Below are positions 11,651 through 11,994 of a DNA stretch of 11,994 nt, one piece after another (positions within the stretch are counted from its first letter, which is position 1; every line of letters begins with the position of its first letter). Made by a program: the position numbers and the translations under genes. Below the pieces are notes generated by a model, which had not been told where the DNA came from, searched no databases, and was given only the letters and a program-made list of their open reading frames with translations. The stretch covers positions 1-11,994 of the forward strand of contig DAOWCY010000214.1 of assembly GCA_030639305.1 (NCBI GenBank). Reading direction: 5' to 3'. This stretch comes from JAGLQA01 sp023135565. GTDB taxonomy: Bacteria > Acidobacteriota > Aminicenantia > UBA2199.

Positions 11651-11751
11651 GTGGCTTCCATACATGTGAATGTGACACCGACGGAAAGACAAGTTGCTCT
11701 CTGATTGGACCCTGCTGCACTCTGCCGGAAAAAGCCGTTAAAAACGGGTGA
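11560..11751 (+). CDS. RiPP precursor 2, lanthipeptide-like, double-glycine leader
   Basis: A 63-residue paralogue of the precursor just upstream. The leader (1-30) is identical in DNA and protein. The 33-residue core has five Cys (36, 38, 46, 52, 53): it gains one where precursor 1 has Ser. It keeps TSCS and CCTLPEKAV, but has changed residues between them (LIGP instead of MVMV) and at the core N-terminus (SGFHT). It has its own AGGAGGT (11549-11555) and no separate promoter that I can see. The pair probably yields two related products through one set of enzymes. Confidence 0.85.
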   Translation: MKKKLTQKLLLNKNTISKLQDEESRALKGGSGFHTCECDTDGKTSCSLIGPCCTLPEKAVKNG

Positions 11752-11770
11752 AAGAAAATTTAGCCTGTCC

Positions 11771-11798
11771 ACAACCCGGACAAGCCGGAACCAAAAAG
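11771..11798 (+). repeat. 28-bp direct repeat, copy 1
   Basis: It starts ACAACCCGGACAAGCCGGAA and matches 11910-11937 at 26 of 28 positions. In one frame it encodes QPGQAGTKK before a stop. Confidence 0.7.
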
Positions 11799-11838
11799 TT
11801 TTAAAAGTTGAAAATATTTTTTTGGCCTGTAAATGCGC

Positions 11839-11844
11839 TATAAT
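11839..11844 (+). promoter_or_regulatory. Possible -10 box before the right-edge ORF
   Basis: A perfect TATAAT lies 15 nt before ATG 11860. The -35 region is only T-rich, so the assignment rests on the -10 alone. Confidence 0.3.
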
Positions 11845-11859
11845 AAACTGTTTCCAGTC

Positions 11860-11994
11860 ATGCAAAAAAATATTTTGCCAGAAAGGAGCAAAACTTTACG
11901 ATTAGGTAAACAACCCGGTCAAGCCGGAAGCAAAAAGGGTGCTTACAACCGGGAAAAAGCTATAAGATTGTCGAACATGCTATTCACCGAGCTA
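11860..11994 (+). CDS. Unidentified ORF running off the right edge (partial)
   Basis: The frame is open for 45 codons from ATG 11860 to the end of the window. It starts MQKNILPERS, is rich in Lys and Arg, and has REKAIRLSNM near the edge; nothing in it identifies a family. There is no Shine-Dalgarno before the ATG; an AAAGGAG (11882-11888) lies inside the frame with no good start after it. Its position after two precursor genes suggests a maturation, export or immunity gene, but that is only context. The second copy of a 28-bp repeat lies in it and encodes QPGQAGSKK. Confidence 0.35.
   Translation, partial: MQKNILPERSKTLRLGKQPGQAGSKKGAYNREKAIRLSNMLFTEL
11910..11937 (+). repeat. 28-bp direct repeat, copy 2
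   Basis: Second copy, 139 bp from the first, with two mismatches. It lies inside the open frame at the right edge. Confidence 0.7.

Noticed and set aside
11705..11905. Plus-strand ORF overlapping the end of precursor 2
   Set aside because: It starts inside the precursor core in another frame and crosses a TATAAT and a repeat; no coding signal of its own.
1..11994. CRISPR array, tRNA or rRNA genes
   Set aside because: No regularly spaced repeats with unique spacers, no cloverleaf with a proper T-loop and no rRNA-like sequence were found on reading both strands by eye.

Overview
The window looks like chromosomal DNA from a Gram-negative bacterium of moderate GC content. It encodes an outer-membrane beta-barrel protein ending in phenylalanine, Sec-type signal peptides, strong AGGAGGT ribosome binding sites and sigma70-like promoters. 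Three things together suggest, weakly, an Aminicenantes-like or Bacteroidota-like lineage: double-glycine leader peptides of the GG-Bacteroidales / class I lanthipeptide type, an exported six-bladed beta-propeller with a GKRGEGPGE signature, and a peptidase/propeller/barrel fusion. No rRNA, tRNA or CRISPR was seen, so the taxonomy is an inference from protein style only.

Left part (1-5753). After the possible 3' tail of a plus-strand gene come three minus-strand genes: a calcineurin-like metallophosphoesterase, a 1038-residue exported protein (HExxH peptidase domain, TolB-like propeller, outer-membrane barrel) and thioredoxin reductase (trxB, with a clear promoter). The gap on the 3' side of each gene holds a member of one modular repeat family. 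Two members are complete, with 13-bp terminal inverted repeats and two small hairpins whose stems change by compensation between copies. The big exported protein also carries four insertions of about 28-45 residues that look derived from repeats and keep the reading frame.

Middle (5754-9721). A plus-strand gene divergent from trxB encodes a membrane-anchored protein with seven repeats of about 51 residues that I do not recognise. Its stop lies in a strong hairpin terminator. Next come a tiny ORF with a Gly/Cys/Ser-rich C-terminus and a minus-strand pair: a frame-split small membrane protein and an exported protein with four DnaJ-type cysteine motifs. A REP-associated tyrosine transposase (RAYT) gene bounded by perfect 20-bp inverted repeats closes this part.

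Right part (9722-11994). A GC-rich, palindrome-dense stretch and an AT-rich gap precede an exported six-bladed beta-propeller gene on the minus strand. It shares a compact divergent promoter region, with a duplicated 15-nt box, with two tandem RiPP precursor genes on the plus strand. Their leaders and ribosome binding sites are identical at the DNA level, while their Cys/Ser/Thr-rich cores differ almost only by amino-acid-changing substitutions. An ORF with no recognised function runs off the right edge; the modification and export genes would be expected beyond it but are not visible here.
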